From Gammaproteobacteria bacterium (GTDB lineage Bacteria; Pseudomonadota; Gammaproteobacteria; Eutrophobiales; Eutrophobiaceae): a stretch of 64,000 nt of DNA. The notes under the pieces are model-generated. The model was given only the letters and a program-made list of their open reading frames with translations. It did not search any database and had not been told where the DNA came from. How positions within the stretch are numbered: position 1 is the stretch's first letter; every line of letters begins with the position of its first letter. The translations under genes were made by a program, and so were the position numbers. Shown here in pieces: positions 37,316 to 44,698 of this stretch. The stretch is taken from contig JAPOQU010000124.1 of NCBI GenBank assembly GCA_026710545.1, forward strand, positions 186,001-250,000. The letters are read 5' to 3'.

Positions 37316-37439
37316 AATTAGGAATTAGGAATGAATGTGCCGCCGGTGACGGCGGTTGTTTTTGATGAGTTGCCGCTTTTGACGAGCAACAACAAGCCAC
37401 ATAGGGATCTGACATCTCTAATTCGTAATTCCTAATTTG
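37316..37439. repeat. Heptamer-array inverted repeat, locus B
   Basis: Left arm 37316-37332, right arm 37418-37439, complementary at 16 of 17 positions. Just inside the left arm is GAATGTGCCGCC-GGTGAC-GGCGGT followed by TGTTTTT, matching the terminator core of locus A in sequence, position and orientation. The remaining 50 or so internal bases differ from locus A. It fills most of the 234-base gap between the reductase start and the EF-G paralogue end. Confidence 0.85.
37339..37362 (+). terminator. Terminator-like hairpin inside repeat locus B
   Basis: GCCGCC, 6-base loop, GGCGGT, then TGTTTTT on the plus strand. Both neighbouring genes are on the minus strand, so it is antisense to them here. 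This supports the view that the terminator is part of the repeat element and not of the host operon. Confidence 0.5.
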
Positions 37440-37447
37440 TTTTCGGA

Positions 37448-39496
37448 TCACTCGTCGTCTTCCTTGGGTTTATGCGCAGCAATCAGTTCTTTCTGTGTTT
37501 TTGCCGGCACGGGGTCATAATGGCTGAAGGTCAGGGAATAGGAGCCTGCCCCTCCGGTCATGGACTTGAGCTGGGACTGGTAGCTGTCCAGTTCACTCAG
37601 CGGCACACTGGCGGTTATCGTCGTCATGCCGCCGGACAGCGCCATGGTATTGCTGATACGCCCCCGCTTGCCGGAGATGTCTGCGTTAATGTCGCCCATG
37701 GCCCCATTCGGCGCGGTTACATTGATATCCACAATAGGTTCCAGCACTACCGGCCTGGCCTTGTGGAATGCGTCAAGAAAGGCCTTCTTCCCGGCGGTGA
37801 CAAACGCCACCTCCTTGGAGTCAACCGGGTGATGCTTGCCGTCATGTACCGTCACCCTGATGTCCTGCATGGTGTTGCCGGACAGCGCGCCGCCGGCAAG
37901 CGCCTGCCGGATGCCTTTCTCCACTGCCGGGATCAGGGGTTTGGGAATCACGCCGCCGACTACGGCGTCGACAAACTCAAAACCTGAACCGCGGGTCATC
38001 GGTTCAACTCTCAGGAACACCTCGCCGAACTGCCCCGCTCCTCCCGTTTGCTTCTTGTGCCGGTGATGGCCTTCTGCCTTGGCCGTAATGGTTTCCTTGT
38101 AGGCTATCTTCGGGGGCCGGGTGGTGACCTCCACGTTGTGGCGGTCCTTCAGTTTTTCCAGCATGATGCGCAGGTGGAATTCCCCCATGCCGCGAATGAC
38201 CGTTTCATTTGTAGCTGCATTATGTTCAACGATAAAACTTTGGTCCTCCGCTTCGAGTTTGTGTAATGCGTCCGATATCTTTTGCTCATCCCCCCTGCTC
38301 TTGGCCTGTATCGCCAGGCCGTACATGGGGGCGGGAATATCGATCGGCTGCACGTAGACCTGGTCATCATCATGGGAATCATGCAATAGCGCGTCGAAAC
38401 GGATCTCGTCAATTTTTGCTACGGCACATATGTCGCCCGGCACGCCCCGGTCGATTTCGATATGGTCCTTGCCCTGCAGTTTCAACAGGTGTCCGACCTT
38501 GAACGGTTTGCGGCTATCACCGATAAACAACTGGCTGTCCTTGGTCACCGTACCCCGGTGTATCCTGAACGCGCCCAGTCTGCCGACAAACGGGTCGATA
38601 TGGAGTTTAAACACGTGGGCTATTGCATTCCCGCCCGGTTCAGGTTCAATACGGATCTGTTCTGCGGCATCGCCTTCACCCCTGAACAACTGGGGCGGGT
38701 TGCCCTCGCCCGGGTTCGGCATCAACCGGGCAAAAACGTCCAGTAATTCCGCAACCCCGGCGCCCGTTTCGGCCGATACAAAGCAGACGGGAATGAAATG
38801 ACCTTCGCGTAATGCCCGCTCAAATGGTTCGTGTAACTGCTCCGGGCTGAAATCTTCCCCCTGTTCCAGGTATTGTTCCATCAGTTCTTCATCGAGTTCG
38901 ACGACCTGGTCAACAATATTGACATGCGACTCTTCTACGGAAAGAAAGTCTGTTTCTTTGCCGTCATTCTGAAAAAAGCAGTCGACCACCTCTTTTCCGC
39001 CATCAGCCGGCAAGTTCAGCGGCAGACATTCGCTCCCGTAAGCTTCCCTCAGTTGTTGCAGGGTGGCCTCGAGGTCAACGTCTTCAGCATCAATTTTATT
39101 TACGATGAGCAGGCGGTCCATGCCCCTGTCCGCTGCCTGCTCCATCATCTTGCGGGTGACCATTTCGACCCCTGACTGGGCATTGACGACTACTGCACAG
39201 GTTTCCACGGCAGGCAGGACAGACAATGCGCGCCCGATAAAATCAGGGTATCCCGGTGTATCGATAAGGTTAACGTGGCTGCCGCCGTGGTCCAGGCTGG
39301 ATATGGCGCTGTCCAGTGAATGCTGGTGTGTTTTTTCCTGTGGGTCAAAGTCACATACCGTTGTTCCCCGCGTTACCGACCCTTTCTGGTTAATCGCACC
39401 GGCGCTGTGCAACAGGGTCTCGACCAGCGTAGTCTTGCCGGAACCACTGTGGCCCGTGATGGCGATATTGCGGATATTTTCAGTCGAATAGGACAC
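37448..39496 (-). CDS. Elongation factor G paralogue (EF-G-like GTPase)
   Basis: 682 residues. P-loop GHSGSGKTTL, DTPGYPDF and NKID show a translational GTPase; domains II-V follow in EF-G order. The switch I segment reads EKTHQHSLDSA where canonical EF-G has an RGITI-type sequence, so this is a secondary EF-G and not the main FusA. The start is set by AGGAGG 8 bases before GTG at 39494-39496 (MSYSTENIRNIAITG when read as Met). The frame is open 16 codons further upstream, but that stretch would cover the ribosome-binding site. Confidence 0.88.
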   Translation of the reverse strand: MSYSTENIRNIAITGHSGSGKTTLVETLLHSAGAINQKGSVTRGTTVCDFDPQEKTHQHSLDSAISSLDHGGSHVNLIDTPGYPDFIGRALSVLPAVETCAVVVNAQSGVEMVTRKMMEQAADRGMDRLLIVNKIDAEDVDLEATLQQLREAYGSECLPLNLPADGGKEVVDCFFQNDGKETDFLSVEESHVNIVDQVVELDEELMEQYLEQGEDFSPEQLHEPFERALREGHFIPVCFVSAETGAGVAELLDVFARLMPNPGEGNPPQLFRGEGDAAEQIRIEPEPGGNAIAHVFKLHIDPFVGRLGAFRIHRGTVTKDSQLFIGDSRKPFKVGHLLKLQGKDHIEIDRGVPGDICAVAKIDEIRFDALLHDSHDDDQVYVQPIDIPAPMYGLAIQAKSRGDEQKISDALHKLEAEDQSFIVEHNAATNETVIRGMGEFHLRIMLEKLKDRHNVEVTTRPPKIAYKETITAKAEGHHRHKKQTGGAGQFGEVFLRVEPMTRGSGFEFVDAVVGGVIPKPLIPAVEKGIRQALAGGALSGNTMQDIRVTVHDGKHHPVDSKEVAFVTAGKKAFLDAFHKARPVVLEPIVDINVTAPNGAMGDINADISGKRGRISNTMALSGGMTTITASVPLSELDSYQSQLKSMTGGAGSYSLTFSHYDPVPAKTQKELIAAHKPKEDDE

Positions 39497-39597
39497 CAAT
39501 GACACCTCCTCTATCTTGTTATTGTTCCTCAGGACCAGCAGCATAATAACATAACATCGCAGCGCCTCGGTGCGGCCATATCAAATGCTGTCCGTGA

Positions 39598-40692
39598 TCA
39601 AACCGGCAGGTGCGCTTTCCCCAGGTATTCACGGGACTGCATCTCAATGAGCCTGCTGGCCGTGCGTTCATACTGCCGCGCCAGCCGCTTCCCCTTATAC
39701 AACTCAACCGCTGCAGTTTCCGCACTGACAATCAACTTGACGTTACGGTCATAGAATTCGTCCACCATGGTGATAAAACGTCTGGCCCGGTCATTATCGA
39801 GGTCATCCATTTGCGTTATGCCTTCGATAAACACAGTCTGGAACTGCCGGGCTATCTCTATGTAATCAGCCGTACCGCGCGGCCCGTCACATATGTCGTG
39901 AAATTCAAACCAGGCAATACCGGAAGCGAGTCGTTTCACCTTTATTTCCCGTCCTGCAATCTCGATCAGTGAATTCGTTCCGGTGCTGTCCATGGCAATC
40001 ATTGCAAAGCTCCCGGCAAATTTTTCCCCGCTGGCTGAATTCAGCGGGTGGTGGTAGGTTCTGGCCTTGTCCAGGTAACGTAAACGGTAGTCGACACCCG
40101 TGTCCAGGTTGACCACGCTGGTGTAACGTTTCAGCAGTTCTATTGCCGGCAGAAACCTTTCCCGTTGCAATCCGCCCCGGTAGAGCTGGTCCGGGTGTTC
40201 ATTCGAGGTTGCGACCAGGGTCACACCCCGGGCAAACAGTTCATGGAACAGGCCGCTTAACAGCATTGCGTCGGTAATATCGGATACATGAAACTCGTCA
40301 AAACAGATTACGGAGGTATCCCTGGCCAGTTTATGCGCGATCAGTCTCAGCGGTTCCTCAACGTCTTCGATCTGTTTTAATTCTGCATGCACCCATTGCA
40401 TATAGCGATGAAAATGCACACGCAGTTTGGCATTGAAGGGAAGGCAGTCGAATAACGTGTCGGCTATGTAAGTCTTGCCGCTGCCGACTCCCCCCCAGAG
40501 GTATAAGCCTTTCACAGTCTGCGTCCGCCGTGTGAAAAAACGGGCAACAAAACGCCTCATGGAGTTGCCGGATACGGAATCAAGCAGTTCTTCATACAGC
40601 GCCTGGGTACGATTAACGACCTCCCGTTGGGCTGAATCAGGTATTATCCTGTTTTGTTCTATATCTGATTGATAGCGCTGTAAAGGAGTCAT
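39598..40692 (-). CDS. zapE: Cell division protein ZapE (AFG1-like ATPase)
   Basis: 364 residues. Walker A is WGGVGSGKTYIAD, Walker B SVICFDEFHVSD, followed by ATSNEHPDQLY and RRFITMVDEFYDR. ZapE is a Z-ring-associated ATPase. AAAGGAG would lie on the other strand, and the promoter region upstream of the start is occupied by repeat locus C. Confidence 0.93.
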   Translation of the reverse strand: MTPLQRYQSDIEQNRIIPDSAQREVVNRTQALYEELLDSVSGNSMRRFVARFFTRRTQTVKGLYLWGGVGSGKTYIADTLFDCLPFNAKLRVHFHRYMQWVHAELKQIEDVEEPLRLIAHKLARDTSVICFDEFHVSDITDAMLLSGLFHELFARGVTLVATSNEHPDQLYRGGLQRERFLPAIELLKRYTSVVNLDTGVDYRLRYLDKARTYHHPLNSASGEKFAGSFAMIAMDSTGTNSLIEIAGREIKVKRLASGIAWFEFHDICDGPRGTADYIEIARQFQTVFIEGITQMDDLDNDRARRFITMVDEFYDRNVKLIVSAETAAVELYKGKRLARQYERTASRLIEMQSREYLGKAHLPV

Positions 40693-40700
40693 TTTCAGTT

Positions 40701-40775
40701 AAAATTAAGAATTAAAAATTACGAATTAGGAATTAAATCTCCCAATTCGTAATTCCTAATTCGTAATTCCTAATT
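40701..40775. repeat. Heptamer-array inverted repeat, locus C
   Basis: Left arm 40717-40734 and right arm 40751-40768 are perfectly complementary over 18 bases around a 16-base loop. Extra partial heptamers lie on both sides (40701-40716, 40769-40775). The element fills the whole 83-base divergent region between zapE and the zinc peptidase, touching the ATG of the latter. The terminator core seen in loci A and B is absent. Confidence 0.88.
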
Positions 40776-41465
40776 ATGTTACTGGGTATAGCAGGCTTCA
40801 TTTTGTTGCTCGTTCTGGTCCTGGGTCCTCAACTCTGGACGAAACACGTATTCAAACGCTATGACACGTTGCTGGACGAGTTGCCCGGCACCGGTGGTGA
40901 ACTGGCCCGGCATCTGATTACCCGCCTGGAGCTGACCGGTTATAACGTCGAGGCGCTTGAAAGCGGCGGCGATCACTACAACCCGGAAAACAAGACCGTT
41001 TGCCTGTCCCAGGGTGTCTATGAACGCAAGTCCCTTACCTCGGCTGCCATTGCCGCGCACGAAATCGGTCACGCGTTACAGCATAACACCGGTTTCAGGC
41101 CCCTTTACCTGCGCTGGAAACTTGCCAGGTATATCGCGTTAACCGAAAAAACAGCATCGTTCATCCTGGTCAGTTTCCCGTTTGTCATGTTACTCGTTAA
41201 ATCGCCTCTCGTCGGCATCCTGATGTTCGCCTCAGGCATCCTTATCCTGTTTTTACCCGTGGTTTTTCACCTGGTAACACTGCCGGTCGAGTGGGACGCC
41301 AGTTTCAACCGCGCCCTGCCCTTGCTGATAGAAGGCCGCTACCTGCCGGTAAGCGCGGAACCCATAGTGCGCAGGATCCTGACCGCCGCTGCGTTGACCT
41401 ACGTCGCTGCTTCCCTGTCAAGTCTGCTCAACTTCTACCGCTGGATTGCGTTTCTGCGGCGCTGA
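40776..41465 (+). CDS. YugP-like membrane zinc metallopeptidase
   Basis: 229 residues. N-terminal TM (about 3-19), zinc motif HEIGH at 95-99 in AAIAAHEIGHALQH, then three further hydrophobic spans (about 118-133, 145-168, 200-217). The family (neutral zinc metallopeptidase, DUF-type) has no well-defined substrate. The ATG follows repeat locus C directly, so no Shine-Dalgarno is present; the LLGPQLW-like opening is conserved in relatives, supporting this start. Confidence 0.82.
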   Translation: MLLGIAGFILLLVLVLGPQLWTKHVFKRYDTLLDELPGTGGELARHLITRLELTGYNVEALESGGDHYNPENKTVCLSQGVYERKSLTSAAIAAHEIGHALQHNTGFRPLYLRWKLARYIALTEKTASFILVSFPFVMLLVKSPLVGILMFASGILILFLPVVFHLVTLPVEWDASFNRALPLLIEGRYLPVSAEPIVRRILTAAALTYVAASLSSLLNFYRWIAFLRR

Positions 41466-41562
41466 CGGCCTGACCATGGACGTACCACAAGAAGCATTTT
41501 CACCGGACAGATATTATAATGAATACCCAGATGATGATATATGTAACGACAGGAGGGCAAAT

Positions 41563-42279
41563 ATGGCAACATTTGTTTTAGTTCATGGGGCGTTCGGCGG
41601 CGGATGGAACTGGGATCCCGTGAGAGAGCCTGTGGAACAGGCAGGACATGAGGTTATAACTCCAGATTTGCCCAGCCAGGGAAATGATCAGACGCCGTTG
41701 TCGGAAATCACCCTGGACAGCTACCGCGATCGGGTAATCGAAGTCCTGGACCGGCAAACGGGACCCGTTGTCCTGGCCGGCCACAGCCTGGCCGGCATTT
41801 CCATTTCCCAGGCCGCCGAGTCCCGCCCCGATAAAATCAAGGTCCTGGTCTATGTGGCTGCGTTTCTTTTGCCGAATGGCAGTTCACCCAAACATTTCTG
41901 GGGGAAACAGTCGATCCCGTCACCGGTTATCAGCCATTGTGACGTCTCGGATGATGGCGTTGTGACGTTCAGGAAAAAGCATATTGCCGATATTATCTAT
42001 AACACTTCTCCTGCCGCGGCGGTGAAGAAAGCCATGGAACTGCAACGCCCGATGGCGCGTAAACCGTTGGGGACACCGTTACGGCTGAGCGCTGAGAATT
42101 TCGGCCGGGTTCCACGGGTATACTTCGAGGCCCTGGAAGACAAGGCCATCCCCATTGAATACCAGCGCAAGATGCTGCAAAGCATGCCCTGCGAGAAAGT
42201 CGTTAGCTTCGCGACCGACCACGTGCCCATGGCCTCGGCCACGGGCCAGTTCACCAGGGAGTTGCTCGCGCTTGCATAG
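41563..42279 (+). CDS. Alpha/beta hydrolase (esterase/hydroxynitrile-lyase-like)
   Basis: 238 residues from ATG 41563, chosen because AGGAGGG sits 5 bases upstream and because MATFVLVHGAFGG is the family start; an unconserved frame extends 39 codons upstream. The nucleophile is S75 in AGHSLAG. The small C-terminal VPMASATGQF holds the likely catalytic His region (TDHVPM). It ends 5 bases before the Rieske oxygenase, so the two share an mRNA; it may hydrolyse an ester or ring-cleavage product. A TATAAT lies at 41515-41520, without a good -35. Confidence 0.85.
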   Translation: MATFVLVHGAFGGGWNWDPVREPVEQAGHEVITPDLPSQGNDQTPLSEITLDSYRDRVIEVLDRQTGPVVLAGHSLAGISISQAAESRPDKIKVLVYVAAFLLPNGSSPKHFWGKQSIPSPVISHCDVSDDGVVTFRKKHIADIIYNTSPAAAVKKAMELQRPMARKPLGTPLRLSAENFGRVPRVYFEALEDKAIPIEYQRKMLQSMPCEKVVSFATDHVPMASATGQFTRELLALA

Positions 42280-42284
42280 ACGCA

Positions 42285-43499
42285 ATGAGTGACGGGAAGA
42301 CATCGCCCTGGCAGGATTACCTGGCTGCCGGACTGGGTTTTCGCAACCACTGGTATCCCGCCTTCTTCAGCCATGAACTCAAGGAGGCGGACACCAGCAC
42401 AGGCAATGGAGAGCCGGTCGGGAACTTTCGCTGCGAGGTAATCCTTGGAGAGAGGATCCTGTTCCGCAGGGTCGACGGGCAGGTCCATGCCGTTCACGAC
42501 CAGTGCATCCATAAAGGCGTTCCCCTGTCAAAGAAGCCTGAGTGTTACACCGGCGGGACGATTACCTGCTGGTATCACGGTTTCACTTACGACCTGAAAA
42601 CCGGCGCGCTGATCAATATCGTCACCGATCCGCAGAGTTCGCTCATCGGCCGCCATAACATCAGGACCTACCCTGTCAGGGAAACCCAGGGCCTGGTGTT
42701 CGTATTCATCGGCGACCGGGAACCGGCAGCTCTGGAAGACGATGTGCCGGCGGGATTCCTTGACGAAGACCTCATCATGTACCCGGAAGGCTGGGCAAAG
42801 GAAGTGAACTGCAACTGGCGCCTGGGCGCGGAGAACGGGTTTGACCCGGCCCATGCCTACATGCACAGGAACTCCCCCCTGGTGCGGGGTTTCAAGGTCC
42901 CCACGGTGCTGGGCGACACGGGTCTGGATAACAACAAGGGCATGGAAGTCATCAACGGCAGGCGTGAGGACAGCGGACCCTCCGGTGTCAGGTTGATCCG
43001 CGGCGCCGGCACACCCGTCTGGGAAGTGGACGTGGTTGCCGGCAAAACAATATCGGCGCAATATCTGCCCGATGAGCCCGGGGTAATGCAGGGAATGATC
43101 CCCGAAGTAGGAATCTGGATGCCGGGCGTATTACGCGTCGACCCTTTTCCGGCTCCCCACATTGTCCATTTCGAGTGGTATGTGCCGGTAACGGAAAGAA
43201 CTCACAGGTACATGATAAGCTGGGGCTCAAAAGTCACGAACGAACAGGAAGAAAAAGCATTCTTCGATGAAATGAAATATCTCTGGCGAGATTTCGTCCC
43301 GCAAAAATTCAACAACGAGGACATGTTTGCCCGCGAGGCTATGGATGATTTCTATTCTGCTGAAGGAGGCTGGCACAGGGAGCGCCTGTTCGGCCCGGAT
43401 GTGTTAATCAGCGCCTGGCGCATACTTTGTTCCCATACCAACAGGGGCGTACAACAACTGCCCTACGGCGCGCAACGCGCCACGGCCGGGCGCTACTGA
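42285..43499 (+). CDS. Rieske ring-hydroxylating oxygenase, carbazole 1,9a-dioxygenase (CarAa)-like
   Basis: 404 residues. The Rieske ligands are C74, H76, C95 and H98 (CIHKG; CWYH). The mononuclear iron ligands are H188 and H192 in ENGFDPAHAYMH, plus the Asp of REAMDDFY. The opening LGFRNHWYPAFFS, ITCWYHGFTYDLKTG, GVLRVDPFPAPH and HFEWYVPVTE closely follow the terminal oxygenase of carbazole dioxygenase, which works as a homotrimer without a beta subunit. No ferredoxin or reductase gene is adjacent. The substrate is unproven; dioxygenation or monooxygenation of a heteroaromatic ring is the inference. Confidence 0.88.
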   Translation: MSDGKTSPWQDYLAAGLGFRNHWYPAFFSHELKEADTSTGNGEPVGNFRCEVILGERILFRRVDGQVHAVHDQCIHKGVPLSKKPECYTGGTITCWYHGFTYDLKTGALINIVTDPQSSLIGRHNIRTYPVRETQGLVFVFIGDREPAALEDDVPAGFLDEDLIMYPEGWAKEVNCNWRLGAENGFDPAHAYMHRNSPLVRGFKVPTVLGDTGLDNNKGMEVINGRREDSGPSGVRLIRGAGTPVWEVDVVAGKTISAQYLPDEPGVMQGMIPEVGIWMPGVLRVDPFPAPHIVHFEWYVPVTERTHRYMISWGSKVTNEQEEKAFFDEMKYLWRDFVPQKFNNEDMFAREAMDDFYSAEGGWHRERLFGPDVLISAWRILCSHTNRGVQQLPYGAQRATAGRY

Positions 43500-43503
43500 A
43501 ATA

Positions 43504-43597
43504 TTTGCTGTGTAAATTCGGGGACAGAATTAATTCTGTCCCCAGCAAGCTGAGTTACATGCTGTCGGGGTGTGCAGAGACCTGATCATGAGAGTTT
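43504..43597 (+). repeat. GGGGACAGA palindromic dispersed repeat, copy 2
   Basis: A 94-base copy of the element at 13975-14066. It contains GGGGACAGA-ATTAAT-TCTGTCCCC, in which the centre differs from copy 1 but symmetry is kept, then GAGTTACATGCTGTCGGGGTG and CTGATCATGAGAGTTT. It begins 5 bases after the oxygenase stop and ends 4 bases before the CDGSH stop, exactly filling a convergent gap. Symmetry-preserving changes suggest that the hairpin is selected. Confidence 0.85.
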
Positions 43598-43601
43598 GGG
43601 G

Positions 43602-43838
43602 TCAGAGTTTTTTGTGGCTGCCGTCACACAGGTGCGCATTACCGCTGCGCTTGCAACCGCACAACCATATTGTTTCCGTTTCTTTCAGCTCAAACCGTAC
43701 CGGGGCAAAGTCGCTGCCGGAATGTGAGCCGTCACAAAAAGGCTGGTTGGCTGAAGCGCCGCACTTGCACCAGAAATAAACGCCGGCCTCAAGCTCCAAC
43801 CCGTAAGGATATTTTTGCGGACATTGTGGTTCACTCAT
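43602..43838 (-). CDS. Double-CDGSH iron-sulfur protein
   Basis: 78 residues with two CDGSH motifs: C24, C26, C35, H39 (CKCGASANQPFCDGSH) and C60, C62, C71, H75 (CGCKRSGNAHLCDGSH). Each should bind a 2Fe-2S cluster with 3Cys-1His ligation. A small soluble electron-transfer or cluster-transfer protein is likely. It is convergent with the Rieske oxygenase, not in its operon. GGGGGA (minus strand) lies 8 bases before the ATG. Confidence 0.9.
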   Translation of the reverse strand: MSEPQCPQKYPYGLELEAGVYFWCKCGASANQPFCDGSHSGSDFAPVRFELKETETIWLCGCKRSGNAHLCDGSHKKL

Positions 43839-43933
43839 GATTTTCCCCCTTTAAGTTGCCGTGTCCGTGAAATAGTCTCACAACGAAATGCAACAGGCAA
43901 GATGTATGAAATGCCGGTATTTTGATCTGCTTG

Positions 43934-44698
43934 CTATTTCCCCGTTGTCTTGACCCGCCTTCTTATCTCGTAAAGACAGATCCCGGCGGCCACGGAGAGG
44001 TTCAGGCTTTCAACGGATCCGTGCATGGGGATGTTAACCAGCCTGTCGCAGTGCTCGCGCGTGTTGTGCCGCAGGCCTTTCTGTTCCGGACCCATGACCA
44101 GAACCAGCGGGAACGTCACCTCGGTTTCGTAAATGCTGTTATCGGCATCACCGGCTGTCCCGATTATTGCATAACCCGAGTCCCGCAGTTGCCGCAGGCT
44201 ACGCGCAATATTCGTTACCGTGATGACATCAATAGTCTCGGTCGCGCCGCTTGCCGCTTTTTTTACAGTCGCATTCAACGGGGCCGAGTGGTCCCTGGGT
44301 ATGATAACTGCGTGCGCGCCGGCCGCATCGGCGGTCCTGATACAGGCGCCCAGGTTGTGCGGGTCCATGACCCTGTCAAGCACGAGGATGATCGAATCAG
44401 TTTCCCGATTCCCGGCGCACAGGTCTGCCACTGACGTCCGCATGTTATCCCTGATCTTCCGGCACCTGGCGGCAATGCCCTGGTGATTCTTGATGTCCGC
44501 CAGCCTGTTCAGTTTCACGGGTGAGATATGCTGGACCGGAATTGAAGCATCGTTGCAGGCAGCTTGCAGGGCATCCACCCTGGCTGATTGTTTCCGGTTC
44601 TGTGCAATAAAAATATCCAGCACATCATGCGGCCGTTCGGACAGGACATGTCTCACTGCGTGGTAACCGCAGATGATTTCAATATTCCTGCCCGGCAT
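43934..44698 (-). CDS. rlmB: 23S rRNA Gm2251 2'-O-methyltransferase RlmB
   Basis: 254 residues. N-terminal substrate-binding domain (IICGYHAVRHVLSERP), then SpoU-fold motifs NLGACIRTADAAGAHAVI, LVMGPEQKGLR and MHGSVESLNLSVA. It overlaps the rnr stop by one base (TAATG), as in many gammaproteobacteria. In pseudomonads rpsF follows next; here a CDGSH gene does. Confidence 0.95.
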   Translation of the reverse strand: MPGRNIEIICGYHAVRHVLSERPHDVLDIFIAQNRKQSARVDALQAACNDASIPVQHISPVKLNRLADIKNHQGIAARCRKIRDNMRTSVADLCAGNRETDSIILVLDRVMDPHNLGACIRTADAAGAHAVIIPRDHSAPLNATVKKAASGATETIDVITVTNIARSLRQLRDSGYAIIGTAGDADNSIYETEVTFPLVLVMGPEQKGLRHNTREHCDRLVNIPMHGSVESLNLSVAAGICLYEIRRRVKTTGK

